A stretch of DNA of 64,000 bases. Origin: Rutstroemia sp. NJR-2017a BVV2. Its lineage: Eukaryota > Ascomycota > Leotiomycetes > Helotiales > Rutstroemiaceae. Every line of letters begins with the position of its first letter. Positions within the stretch are counted from its first letter, which is position 1. The stretch is taken from assembly GCA_002946415.1 (NCBI GenBank), contig NJPS01000074.1:186001-250000 (forward strand), given 5' to 3'. The notes under the pieces were generated by a model. It was given only the letters and a program-made list of their open reading frames with translations. It was not told where the DNA came from and did not search any database. The position numbers and the translations under genes were made by a program. Positions 11,975 to 22,451 of the stretch are shown here, in pieces.

Positions 11975-13039
11975 CTACAGCTCATCATAACCAGGCAACC
12001 CTTCCATCCCCCCAATCTTCTCCCAAAACTTTTCAAAATCAACCCCTTGAGCTTCAAATAACTCTCTAGCCTTCTCCACGGTCTTCTTCTGCTGCTCCGG
12101 ACCCCAACCTTCGGGTCTGGATGCTTCAAATTGGACCAACTCAATCCATCTGAAGAAAAGGTTCTCCTTGCCCATCTTTGTCAACTCATCCCTGAATGCT
12201 GTGATCTTCTTTCGACCACGTTCCTCTCTATTGTCCTGCTCGGTGCGTTCCTCTGTAGCGACCATCCATCCATAAGTCGCGTGCCAGGCCAGGATAGTTG
12301 TTTTAAAGTCCTCGAGATCCATGGTCTTCTTGTCAACCATCTTAGTCGCTTGAACCATAGCCTTCCAATCCAGATCCCACTCTTTGTTCAACATCAAATA
12401 TCCCGTCTTCTGCTGCATCCACATTGGCGAAATTGCCGTTTGGACATTTTTCATAAGCAGTGCCATGCCTGCCTCGTTATCCTCTTTCAAGAAGTCGCCA
12501 ATCGTTCGATCCCATTTTCGGCTCCTCCGCACAATTATCTCTTTCTCGCGGAAACCCACGCCTAATCTCCACATAATTGGATTCCCAATCGCTCGTCCTA
12601 GGAAAAAGTCCCTGGGCCATGGCCATACAAAAATGTAGAGGATAAGGTCTATCATGAATACCGAAGCCCGACGGAGGATTTCCCGCCCCATTTCATTCAA
12701 GGATAGGTTACTTGAATCAATTGTTGTCTCGTTATGTTGTCCCATCATAGAAAAGCATATCCTCATGTAGAATGGAAACACGACAGATATGCGCCATACT
12801 AACAGCGCAATTATGGCCACGTTCATGCATACTGGGACGAGAAAGATCTTGCGTTTGAAGTCCGGCGGATGACTATCGATATGTGTGATGTAGATGTGGT
12901 ATTTCGACAACTTCTCAAGGAAAGGTTCTAGCTTTTTGGGAGGCCGCGCAAAAGGGGCTGGAGGGTCGGTTGAAGGCGGCGCGGATGGTTTCGAGGAGGT
13001 GCTTTTGAAAGTCCTTTTGGACTTTACTTTGGGAGGCAT
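11975..13039 (-). CDS. Conserved fungal membrane protein of unknown function
   Basis: An intronless frame of 354 residues. The ATG at 13039 (MPPKVKSKRTFKS) is preferred; the frame is open upstream but only through a GTG. A basic Ser/Pro-rich head of about 35 residues precedes PPKKLEPFLEKLSKYHIYI. Two probable membrane segments follow: one at about 70-95 (LVPVCMNVAIIALLVWRISV) and one at about 130-150 (FMIDLILYIFVWPWPRDFFLG). The remaining 200 residues are hydrophilic, alpha-helical and Trp-rich, ending GGMEGLPGYDEL. The layout suggests an endoplasmic reticulum or mitochondrial membrane anchor with a cytosolic or matrix domain. I do not recognise a named family. It is divergent from IFM1 by 224 bp. 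Confidence 0.85.
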   Translation of the reverse strand: MPPKVKSKRTFKSTSSKPSAPPSTDPPAPFARPPKKLEPFLEKLSKYHIYITHIDSHPPDFKRKIFLVPVCMNVAIIALLVWRISVVFPFYMRICFSMMGQHNETTIDSSNLSLNEMGREILRRASVFMIDLILYIFVWPWPRDFFLGRAIGNPIMWRLGVGFREKEIIVRRSRKWDRTIGDFLKEDNEAGMALLMKNVQTAISPMWMQQKTGYLMLNKEWDLDWKAMVQATKMVDKKTMDLEDFKTTILAWHATYGWMVATEERTEQDNREERGRKKITAFRDELTKMGKENLFFRWIELVQFEASRPEGWGPEQQKKTVEKARELFEAQGVDFEKFWEKIGGMEGLPGYDEL

Positions 13040-13263
13040 TCTTCCAGTCTCAAACACTCGAATGCGTCAGGAATTCTGGTGTTGAGAAAGGTATTTTGGC
13101 ACTTACAAATTCACAAATTTAACAAATGGGCCGGACCTTCGCTATGATGTCTTGAGCCAAAAATGCATACGTGGCTTGTTTGGACATCCGTAAAATCTTG
13201 AACATCATTATTTCCTGTCGACGAAAAATTGCATTTGCCAATCTATCGGTTGACAATGCCATA
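13040..13263. promoter_or_regulatory. Compact bidirectional promoter between membrane-protein gene and IFM1
   Basis: Only 224 bp separate the two divergent ATGs (13039 minus and 13264 plus), so promoter elements must be shared or overlapping. No specific site was identified. Confidence 0.45.
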
Positions 13264-16200
13264 ATGAGGGGTCGTAGCTTATTAAAGGTACTTTTCCCAG
13301 TGTTTCTAACATTTGAGAATAATTTTTAACTTGCATAGGATTCGCCGACACCATCGATATGCGCCTTCTGTGCGCATAGACTTGGGGCAGCCCGTCGCCC
13401 CTCCCATGTGCAGCGACGTTTCTTACAATCCTCTCAACCGAATCGACGACCACCTGCCGAAGGAGCTGCTCTGCGGCCACAAGAAGACGACGATGACGGC
13501 CCAGCTCCCGCTCAATCGTCACAACCTCCTGCGCCGTCTTGGGGCCGACCAGCGGTAAATGGCAACATGCCTAATTGGGGCCGTCCTCCAACCTCATCTC
13601 CAAGTTGGGGCGCTGGCTCACCAAGACCGAACACTACACCGAATAGCTCTGTCTCAAGTCAAGCATCAGAGTCAGCACCCGGGCAGAGGGCACCGTCACT
13701 TTTACCACATGAAGAGCGAGCCAGAAAATTGGCGTTGGAACAAGCCAGGATGGCGCAAGCACGAGAAGTAAAGATCCATTCCGGCCTCGGACCTGAGCAG
13801 CATCGCGGTAACAAGCCAATACCTTATGACCATGAAACGAGAATGCGGATGGCTAGGGAAAGTATGGCTCGGAAAGAGGCAATGGACAGGCAAATGAACA
13901 GTCGGCAGCGTATGCAAAGTAGTACACCACTCAGCCGCCGACATCTTATTGGCGATCCCTATTCAAACAGGCCAGAACAAAATGGTACCGATTCCGAAGA
14001 CCTTTCCAAGTGGGGGCAGTTAAGGCGTAAGCCCGATCAGTCGCGCAACACGCCTCCGCAAGATCCACTGGCTAGGGCAAGAGCGGAAAGGGAAGAGCAA
14101 GCTGCGAAAGGCATCTATACACCATTGGGTAACAGAAACCTCCCCGGAAGAAGCAGATATGATAATGTCCCGCGAGCGGATATGTGGAGTCGGCCAGCCT
14201 TTGGGCAGAGCGCCGCGGCTGACGCTACACAACCTAATCCTCGTCGAGGGGGTAATGCCAGTATCTTCCAATCCAGCAGGGGTTTCCAAATCCCTGATTC
14301 AAGCCCACCCGCTGCATGGCAACCAGAAAATAGTGCTCCTAGGTGGCCGGGAGCTTTTGCTAATGGTACAGTTCTTGGCCAGGTTGGAGGAGATCTCTAT
14401 AGAAACACAAGTCAGCCACCACCAGCACAGTGGGACGCTGCTCAAGAAAATAAAAAGGACGTGAAGAAGGATGAGGGCGCGAAGGAGAACGAAGAGGACG
14501 AGGTAGAAGCAGAGCCAGCGCCGAGGAGAAGAAAAGTGTCAAGTCGTTTCGCGGCTGATGAGGAGGAAGACGTGGACTCAAGGAAATCCGGTCGTAAAGG
14601 CAAGGACAAGTCTAAAAGGCGCCAGCGTCAAGAAGATGAAGACGAAGATGATGAGGCGATTGCACTTGCTATGGAGCGGGCAGAACTTAGAAAACAGCGG
14701 AAACGTGAACGAGCTGCAAAGAAAGCAGCTGCACCGACCCCAATGCTATTACCTGAGTATATCAGTGTTTCGAATTTGGCGGCTGCACTCAAGGTTAGAC
14801 TTGACAAATTCGTCGAGAAGATGGAAGAGTTGGGTTTTGAAGAGACCGATCATGATTACATTCTCAATGCGGAAAATGCTGGTCTGATCGCCATGGAGTA
14901 CAATTTTGAGCCGATTATTGAACGGGGCGAATCGGAAGATCTGAAAGCAAGACCTCCGCCAAATAACCCAGCCAAACTACCTCCCAGATCGCCTGTTGTT
15001 ACTATCATGGGACACGTCGATCACGGCAAGACTACGATTCTCGACTACCTTAGGAAATCATCTGTGGCAGCTACGGAGCATGGAGGTATCACTCAGCATA
15101 TTGGTGCCTTTTCGGTTCCAATGGCTTCAGGAAAGATTGTTACCTTCCTTGACACTCCTGGACACGAAGCATTCCTAAGCATGCGCCAAAGAGGTGCTAA
15201 TGTTACCGATATTGTAATTTTGGTTGTTGCTGCAGACGACAGTGTGATGCCACAAACAATTGAAGCCATCAATCACGCGAAAGCTGCCAAGGTGCCAATG
15301 ATCGTTGCCATCAATAAGGTCGATAGGGAGGAAGCAAACATTGACCGCGTCAAGCAAGATCTTGCTCGTCATGGTGTCGAGATTGAGGACTACGGTGGAG
15401 ACACTCAAGTTGTCTGCGTCAGTGGTAAGACCGGACAAGGTATGGATGAACTGGAAGAAGCGGCCGTCACATTATCTGAGATTCTCGACATGCGTGCTGA
15501 GATCGATGGCCCAGCTGAAGGTTGGGTGATTGAAGCAAGTATTAAATCTATGGGCAAGGTTGCTACTGTTTTAGTCCGACGAGGTACTATGCGACCTGGA
15601 GACTTCATTGTAGCGGGCAAAACATGGGCACGAATCAGATGTCTTCGCAATGAAGCTGGTATGGAAATCGAAGAAGCTGGTCCAGGTACCCCCGTTGAAA
15701 TTGACGGATGGCGCGATCAACCCGCGGCCGGAGACGAAGTACTGCAAGCTCCTGACGAAGCAAAAGCGAAGAGTGTTATCGACTTCCGTCTTGAAAAAGA
15801 AGAGCGAGATAAATTGGCCGAAGATATGGAAGCCATCAACGAATCTCGCAAGGCCGGACAAGAAAAACGTGAACGAGAGAGACTTGAGAAAGAGGCAGAG
15901 GAAGACGGCGAAGAGAAAATGCCAGCTCTCCGTGATCCTACAGCTGGTGGTCCGAAACCAGTCTACTTTATCGTCAAAGGTGATGTCAGCGGTTCTGTCG
16001 AGGCAGTCATCAATAGCATTCAAGGCATCGGTACCAAAGAAGTCGAGCCAGTCATCCTCCGATCTGGCGTCGGTCAGTTGAGTGAGTCTGACGTCGAGCA
16101 TGCGGCTACGGCTAAGGGAGGTTTGATTAACTTCAACACACCTATCGAGCCCCGCATTTCCCGACTGGCAGAGGACTCAGGTGTTACGATCCTGGATCAC

Positions 16201-16708
16201 AATATTATTTACAGACTCGGCGATGCGGTTCGTGCGGAGTTGTCGAAACACCTTCCTCCGCTCATTACGCGGCGCGTGTTGGGTGAGGCGGAGATTGCGC
16301 AGATCTTTGATATCAATATCAAGGGCAGGAAGTATAAGCCGTTTGCGGGATGTAAGATTCGCAATGGGACGATTGCAAAGGGGGCTAAGTATCAGGTTTT
16401 GAGAAAGGGGGAGAAGATCTTTGACGGTATGTTATTTTATCTCGTTTCTTCTTATGTTACTTCCTATCTGCTCACCACCGCTTTCTCTTTTTCCACTTCG
16501 TTTCCCCCCTTTCCGTATTTAGATGAGACTTTTCTAACATCGTATCAATTGAATAGGCGCCCTTGACTCACTCAAACACGGCAAGAAAGACGTGACGGAG
16601 ATGAAGAAGGGTACAGAGTGCGGTATGGGCTTTGAAGGCTGGTGGGACTTTAAGGTCGGCGATCAGGTTCAGGCTTATGAGGAGGTGGTTGAGAAGAGAT
16701 ATTTGTGA
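13264..16708 (+). CDS. IFM1: Mitochondrial translation initiation factor IF-2
   Basis: GTPase that delivers formyl-Met-tRNA to the mitochondrial small subunit. Exons: 13264-13287, 13339-16426 and 16557-16708 (1,087 residues). The eight-codon first exon (MRGRSLLK) joins across a 51-bp intron to [20 protein letters not shown], an Arg/Ser-rich presequence typical of matrix import. A long disordered Pro/Gln and acidic/Lys-rich region runs to about 490, then the IF2 N-terminal module. The G domain has GHVDHGKT (566-573), DTPGH (613-617) and NKVD (667-670), followed by the beta-barrel and C-terminal IF2 domains. The last intron (130 bp) joins FDG to [12 protein letters not shown], the conserved fMet-binding end with [12 protein letters not shown]. 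The length exceeds bacterial IF2 because of the fungal N-terminal extension. Confidence 0.95.
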
Positions 16709-17235
16709 TTCTTTTCGAGTCCTGACTATCTCTTCCTGTCTCCTGCCTTCTCTCTTATTCTTGGTCTCGACAGTGCTCTTGGCCTTGGTTTCTACTGTGC
16801 TCTTGGCTTGTAGACGAGGGATCCATGTGTATGATATGCATAGCTTCTGCAGTATAGATGATATGATGGATTGCACGGATTGAGAGATAGAGGGGACCAG
16901 CTGAGCTCTATGCGACACTTGAGACTTGCTTTTAGAATGTAGTTTTCTAGATTTGTAGACTATTCTATTCTATTCACCTCTCTGTATTTTGGTTCTTGTT
17001 CTATTTGCGACTTGTGCTCGGATTGTAGTTAGGTGGAAGTTAGGTTGGTGATTGAGCAATTGTTGCGCTATGTTGTATCTCCGTTCATTCGTTTGGTTTC
17101 GAGCAGTGGTATTCTGATCGCGATATCCACTTGTATAGTTTGCAAAGCTTCTAATCCTTCCTTACTCTTTCTATCATATAACCCTGCACCTTTCTCCTCT
17201 CCCCTCTTCCTTCCTTCACCACCCGCCCCACCCAT
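16709..17235. other. Convergent 3' flanks of IFM1 and the dehydrogenase gene
   Basis: 527 bp between two convergent stop codons, T-rich on the plus strand (TTTCTACTGTGCTCTTGGC). A near-duplicated short segment (GTGCTCTTGGC at about 16770 and 16797) is visible. No gene is seen. Confidence 0.4.
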
Positions 17236-18772
17236 CTAAACAACTCTATTCTCCCTCCTCCCCTGCATCCACCCCACCACATTCCCCACACTCACCTCCC
17301 TCAACCTCTCCACACTGCTCACTCCCCACCACGCCACATGCGGACTCAGCACCAGTCTCCCCCTTAACCGCCCATCCTCCCTCGCCGCCCTAACCAACAC
17401 ATTTTCCTCCCCCGCCGGCTCTGTCTCAAATACATCTGTTGCCGCCCCAGCAATCTTCCCTTCTTGAAGCACGCGCACGAGATCCGCTTCGTTGACGATG
17501 CCGCCGCGCGCGATGTTGATTACTAGGGCGTTTGGAGGGAGGAGCGAGAGGAAGGGGTAGGTGAGGAGGTTGTGCGTGGAGGGGGTGAGGGGCAGGGTGA
17601 GGAAGAGCACGGTGCTAGTGCGGAGGACGGTGGGGAAAGGGGTGCGGTTGGGGCGGGGGGGGAGGTGCGCGGGGTGGGTGGGGCGCTCGGAGATCTGTAC
17701 GGTCATGGAGAGGGCGCGGCAGAGGGTGGCGACGCGGGTGCCTGGTGGGAGGAGGGGGTGGTTAGTTTAGTTCAAAGGGTGGAGGATGTATAGGGGGAGT
17801 AGGGCTTGGGGTATTTTTTGGTGGATATTGCTAGATGGGCAGAAGCGTAGACAAAGAGGAATCTGGAGCTTTGTTTTATTAGGTTTCTGAGGCATGCATG
17901 CACTGGCGCGTAGCTACTCAGAAAAGGGTAGGGTTGGGTGTATATAGGATTCCAGGTTGGGTGTGAGGATTATTGAAAGGCCGTCGGGGAGTCAGAATAC
18001 GGCGTGTGAGATGAACTGTCAAACCCGCAGGAGAGCATCCCTCGACTTCGAGGGATTGGTTTTCAAACTCACTTCTTCCGTACAACCGCTGGACTTGGGT
18101 GAGAAGGTGAGATATGCCAGCGGAAACGGATAGGAAGCCTAGCACGCCGCTTAACCTTGAAACTTCAAGGATCTCTAAGATGCAGCAATTCCCATCTCTC
18201 GCTCCATCTCCAACACTCCCCAACCCAAACAAAAAGAAACCCCCCCACATACCTAACTCCCCACCTCCTACAATCCCCACTACTTCCCTCCTCAACCCCC
18301 CCACCAAACCCCCCCAAAACTCCCCCGTCAAACTCCCTCTCTCAACCCACTCCCTCCCCCCACTCGTCAGCTCATGCATCCCCACGACATTCCTCCTCAG
18401 TGCAAAATACAGCGCCAGCGCATGTTCACTGACTGCCTCGTTGCTGGCGGCCGGCACATGGCTCACGGATATACGGTGCTGCTTGCAGTACTCGAGATCG
18501 ATGTGGTCAGTGCCGATGGCGATGACGCCGATGTGCATGAGGTTCGGGAGTTGGGAGAGGAGGGAAGAGGGCAGGGGGAAGCGGGTGCTGAGGAGGATGT
18601 GCGCGGGGAGGAGGAGCGGGAGGAGTTCTTCTGCGGGGGGAGGGGGAGTGGAAAGTTCGGTGTAGGTGTAGGGGTGGGGGAGGGGGGTGAAGTCGGGCGA
18701 GGGGTGGTGGATGGGGTCGAGGCGGAGGATGTGGAGGGTGGGGGGAAGGGTGGGTGGTTGAGTAGTTGACAT
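17236..18772 (-). CDS. D-isomer-specific 2-hydroxyacid dehydrogenase (glyoxylate/hydroxypyruvate reductase-like)
   Basis: NAD(P)H-dependent reductase of 2-oxoacids such as glyoxylate or hydroxypyruvate. Exons 18772-18253 and 17741-17236 give 341 residues, the usual family length. The intron is 511 bp, long for this genome, but the join is exact: it completes the Rossmann motif GIVGGGELG and runs straight on into TRVATLCRALSM. The catalytic triad is visible: Arg in VINIARGG, Glu in ATDVFETEP and His in LSPHVAWWG. The N-terminal substrate-binding part contains HIGVIAIGTDHIDLEYC. The N-terminus is unusually Pro/Leu-rich. Substrate cannot be decided from sequence. Failure to remove the intron would leave the N-terminal half plus about 110 unrelated residues, without the catalytic triad. 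Confidence 0.9.
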
Positions 18773-21111
18773 TGTTGTTGTAGGTGGTAATGATTGAACC
18801 TCGATCTTGGTAGTCTAGAAGTACACTTGTAGAGAAAGACTGTGGTTGGACTTCTTATATAAAAAGAAGGAAAGATAAGTACGTGCGTGGTATGTCGGCG
18901 AAAAGGCGTCAGCGATGATTGGCTGAAATTGATTAGAAAAGAATTACATCTGCCGAGTCTAAAGATCTGGACTAGCATTTCCTTTTGCGTGCTAAATCCC
19001 CCCTCTGATATCCATAATAAGTGAAGTGCTTACAGCGGTTTGCTATTGACTTGCGAGTTGACTGCAACTCATGCGAAGACTTACATTAAGTCCGCGGTCA
19101 CGTGTATGGGTGTTGTAATCATTAATGTCGGCGTCCATCTCTTCGCTGTGAATGCTGCCGTTTGGGGAATCTTGGAAAGATATTTTGAGATGTATTGGTG
19201 CACTTCATCGGAACATCCGGTAGAGTGTTCAGAAATCTCATCTTCCGTCCTCTAGCCTCCGACCTCCGACCTCGCCGTCAACCTTCTTCTGCCACTCCCA
19301 TCTCCATGACAAGAACACTTGCGCTATGATACGACTCTCATTCCTCAAGCACCGACATCGACGTCCATTCCGTCTGGGTACGAACGCCAAAACGATAAAT
19401 TTTGACCACCATCGATTATAAAGTTCGGCGATCAACTTCACCGATGTCATGGCGGTCCATGCCGGATGGCCTCTTGAGAGGGCCGGCCGGACTTGGATCA
19501 ATAGTTCGCAGGAAAAGAAAGGGCCAAGTAACGCAGCTCCTTTCCGCACATTTGGTACGAGAAAGCGCTCGAGACGACTGTCGAAAAGAAACATATATAT
19601 ATCCTCACTATTGCTTTTGAAGGGTGAAAAAGAAATGCCGTTTTGCTCTTTTCCAATTCAAGCACCATACAAATACAAATTGAGCTCAGACAAGGCTGAA
19701 ACAACCAATTGAATCTACTGTTCTCGCGCCGCTTTGCGAAACACACAAGAGAAGCCCAAAAGAAAACGGACACTTTCCAGAGCTCCTCCACTTGTGCTTA
19801 AGATATTGCATACCGCAGCCTCACTCCTGTCATAAACATCATCATCATACGACAAATCGGCGGAGTAAACGATCTAGCCAGTGATTCTCTCCCGCCCTAC
19901 ACCCACAACGCTGTCGCACCTCGCACCTCCGGCCAAACGGACGGACCTTTCTCTTTCTGGGCAATACGTGCGACATACCCTACCCCCAGTCCGCAGTCGT
20001 TTGGATATTATATCATCGGCACGCACAAATTATCCCAATTTGCTCAGTATTTCTTCCCCTCCCCCCTCCCCCCTCGCTCTCTTTGCGCGCGAAACCAATG
20101 CAAAACGAACGACCGGAATAACTTCATCTTTCTTGTCCTTAAGGTTACTTAATCTGCAACGGCTATCTCATCCCATCTCATCTCATCTCACTCGCGATCC
20201 ACATCTCCTCCCATGTGATACGACACGATAACGAACGGACCTGCATGTGTGCCCTACCCCCGCTATCCCTGCGCTCAATATTGCGATAAAGTGGGCATCT
20301 GTATCACCACCAAACGAAGCTAGGATCTCTTGTTTCTTTCCCTTCTCCCTCTTCGCTTCGCTTGCGAGGTTGTCGTAGGGCGGGAGGTGTGCTGGCAACG
20401 AACGAACGCTGTGGGACGACCGGGTGGGAAGGTACATACATTCGTTGTGCTGTGTTGGGGTTGGACTTTGCGACCAAAGGAGAGAAGACCGCGTCGGATA
20501 TTATACGCATATAAGGGGAGGACGGCTGGCTTCGGATGACGGACGGGTCGACTTTTTTATTGTATATATTAGTTGTCTGTGCGGAAGCGGAATTCAAATT
20601 TCTACATTGAGATCCTTGAGGAGATAATCCTGCGGCCGGGAAGAGAAGTATTCGTTGTGTGAGGGTAGAAGAAGGGAGAGAAGGTCGCATGAATTGATTG
20701 AGTTGAGATTTATATTTTTTGGATTGATTCATTGTTGTTCGCAAGGTCGTTTCATTTATGGGGTTTTGGAAGAAAGCATATACTGCGGCACGATTACGAA
20801 TCGACGTTGACCCAAGAAGACATTGAAGTGCTGCGAAGACGATTGCGACGAGAGTTGGATTGAAGCTGGGTTCTGCGGAAGGAAAAGCGCACATCAATTG
20901 AGCAGAATATACTTTATACAAGAACACGACGACGGAGGAGGAAGGAGCGCATTGCATACACGAAGAGACAGGACCGACCACCAACTCAATTGAATCCAAA
21001 TCCATACTACAAACCTTCCCTACTACAAAACTCGCACTCGCGCCATTGCAACCCGATCAATTGGCGCAACTACATCCAAAACCCATCCACACCAACCCAC
21101 GCCCTCCCCAA
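18773..21111. other. Long intergenic region and leader of the Ras-like gene
   Basis: 2.3 kb without a supported exon. The part from about 19800 onwards has C/T-rich and CA-rich runs and small repeats (CATCTCATCTCATCTCA near 20168), typical of fungal 5' leaders. A 233-codon open frame on the minus strand (21005-20304) has no recognisable domain and is treated as unlikely. Confidence 0.4.
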
Positions 21112-21972
21112 ATGGACCCCCACCACCGCATAACCATAACCATCCTCGGCGACGGCGGCGTCGGCAAATCCGCCCTCACCCTCCGCCTTGTCAAATCGCA
21201 ATGGACCTCCGACTACGACCCCACGATCGAAGACTCGTACACGCTGACGCGCCGCATCGACGGGCAAACATACCACTTAGCGATCACCGACACCGCGGGG
21301 CAGGAGGAATACCGCGGGATGTGGGCGAGTGCGAATTTCAAAAGCGATGCGTTTTTGCTGGTGTACGATATTACGAATTGGGGAAGTTTGGAACAATTAG
21401 CGTACTTCGACGACTTGATTGAGATGGAGAGGGAGGTGAGGGTGGAGGAGAGGGGGAATGGAGGTGGGGGGAGGGGGAGAGATAGAGATGGCAGGGAGAG
21501 GGGCGATAGGGAACGCGAGTATGATTTATTGGAGCCGGTGAAGTTTGTCGCGGGGAATAAATGCGATTTGCAGGAGAGCAGAGAGGTGAGTGCGCAGAAA
21601 GGGGTGCAGTGGGCGAGGAGTCACAATTGTGGGTTTATGGAGACGAGTGCACGGAGTATGGTTAATATTGAGGAGACGTTTGAGTTGATTGTTAGGAGGG
21701 TGGTGGAGGCGAGGAGGAGGGCGGATGCGGAGGGTAATGGGAGGGAGGGGGAGGGGGAGGGTGCAGGGGAGAGTGAGAGTGGATTGGGGAGTAGAGGGAG
21801 AGAAACTTTGGGGACGAGGAGAGCGACTACGAAGCCTTTGACGCCGTTGCCGGGGGGTGGAGGGGGGGAGGAGAAAAATCTGGATGCGGGGGGGAGGGAA
21901 ATAGAGGGAAAGAAAAAGAGTAGATGGAGGAGCTGGGGAAGAAAGTTGGCTTGTTGGAAGGGAGGGAGCTGA
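21112..21972 (+). CDS. Ras-family small GTPase with an Arg/Asp/Gly-rich insertion and no CaaX box
   Basis: A single exon, 286 residues from the ATG at 21112; the open frame extends upstream only through a TTG. All G-box motifs are present: GDGGVGKSA (P-loop), YDPTIEDSY (switch I, identical in type to Ras), DTAGQEEYRG (switch II with the catalytic Gln), NKCD and ETSAR. The core is therefore a functional Ras/Rheb-like GTPase. Two features are odd. About 30 extra residues rich in Arg, Gly, Asp and Glu sit between helix 3 and the NKCD strand. The C-terminal 85 residues are Gly/Glu/Arg-rich and end in a basic patch, KLACWKGGS, whose only Cys is six from the end, so there is no CaaX prenylation signal. 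The 3' half is strongly purine-rich on the coding strand. Pathway is unknown. Confidence 0.88.
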   Translation: MDPHHRITITILGDGGVGKSALTLRLVKSQWTSDYDPTIEDSYTLTRRIDGQTYHLAITDTAGQEEYRGMWASANFKSDAFLLVYDITNWGSLEQLAYFDDLIEMEREVRVEERGNGGGGRGRDRDGRERGDREREYDLLEPVKFVAGNKCDLQESREVSAQKGVQWARSHNCGFMETSARSMVNIEETFELIVRRVVEARRRADAEGNGREGEGEGAGESESGLGSRGRETLGTRRATTKPLTPLPGGGGGEEKNLDAGGREIEGKKKSRWRSWGRKLACWKGGS

Positions 21973-22451
21973 TGTCTTGGGAATGGAGATGATGTTATGA
22001 TGTGATGGAGGAGATGGAGGTGATGGAATAACGACTTTACGACAACTAAAATTTTCTTGGCTGACTGACTGAGTTGCTCCAGCTCTGATTAGATTTTCGG
22101 CACTAGCCTGGTCTGTATGGGTGGGGTTTCTCTGTATTATATTTCTAGTATATCATCAGCTTGGGCTGGGATCGGAATGGGGTTTGGGTTGGGATTGGAG
22201 TTGGGGTTGTTGGGAGGGTAAAGGGAGAAAAGCAAAGGAGAAAGGCAAATGTTGGGGATTGGATTGGCGAACAGGAAGATATATATCACCAATTAACTAT
22301 ACTAGATACATCGTTCGACGAGAGCAAAAGCAAATCAATATATCGGTGGAAAGTTTTATTATTGAGATAAGATATATATATTTGCGTGTAATTACACCTC
22401 CATAATGAGTTTGTACGAAGCGAGAAATATTCTCTGGTATCATATTATTAT
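21973..22451. other. Convergent 3' flanks of the Ras-like and RGG-protein genes
   Basis: 479 bp, with G/T-rich tracts (TTGGGTTGGGATTGGAGTT) near 22185 and AT-rich sequence around 22360-22450. No gene or hairpin terminator is seen. Confidence 0.35.

Noticed and set aside
18114..18665. Plus-strand frames opposite the dehydrogenase exon 1 and intron
   Set aside because: Shadows of a C/T-rich intron and a Pro/Leu-rich N-terminus on the other strand.
20304..21005. 233-codon open frame on the minus strand upstream of the Ras-like gene
   Set aside because: No domain, signal or repetitive pattern; it overlaps the probable leader of the Ras-like gene, whose plus strand is poor in the triplets that would give minus-strand stops.
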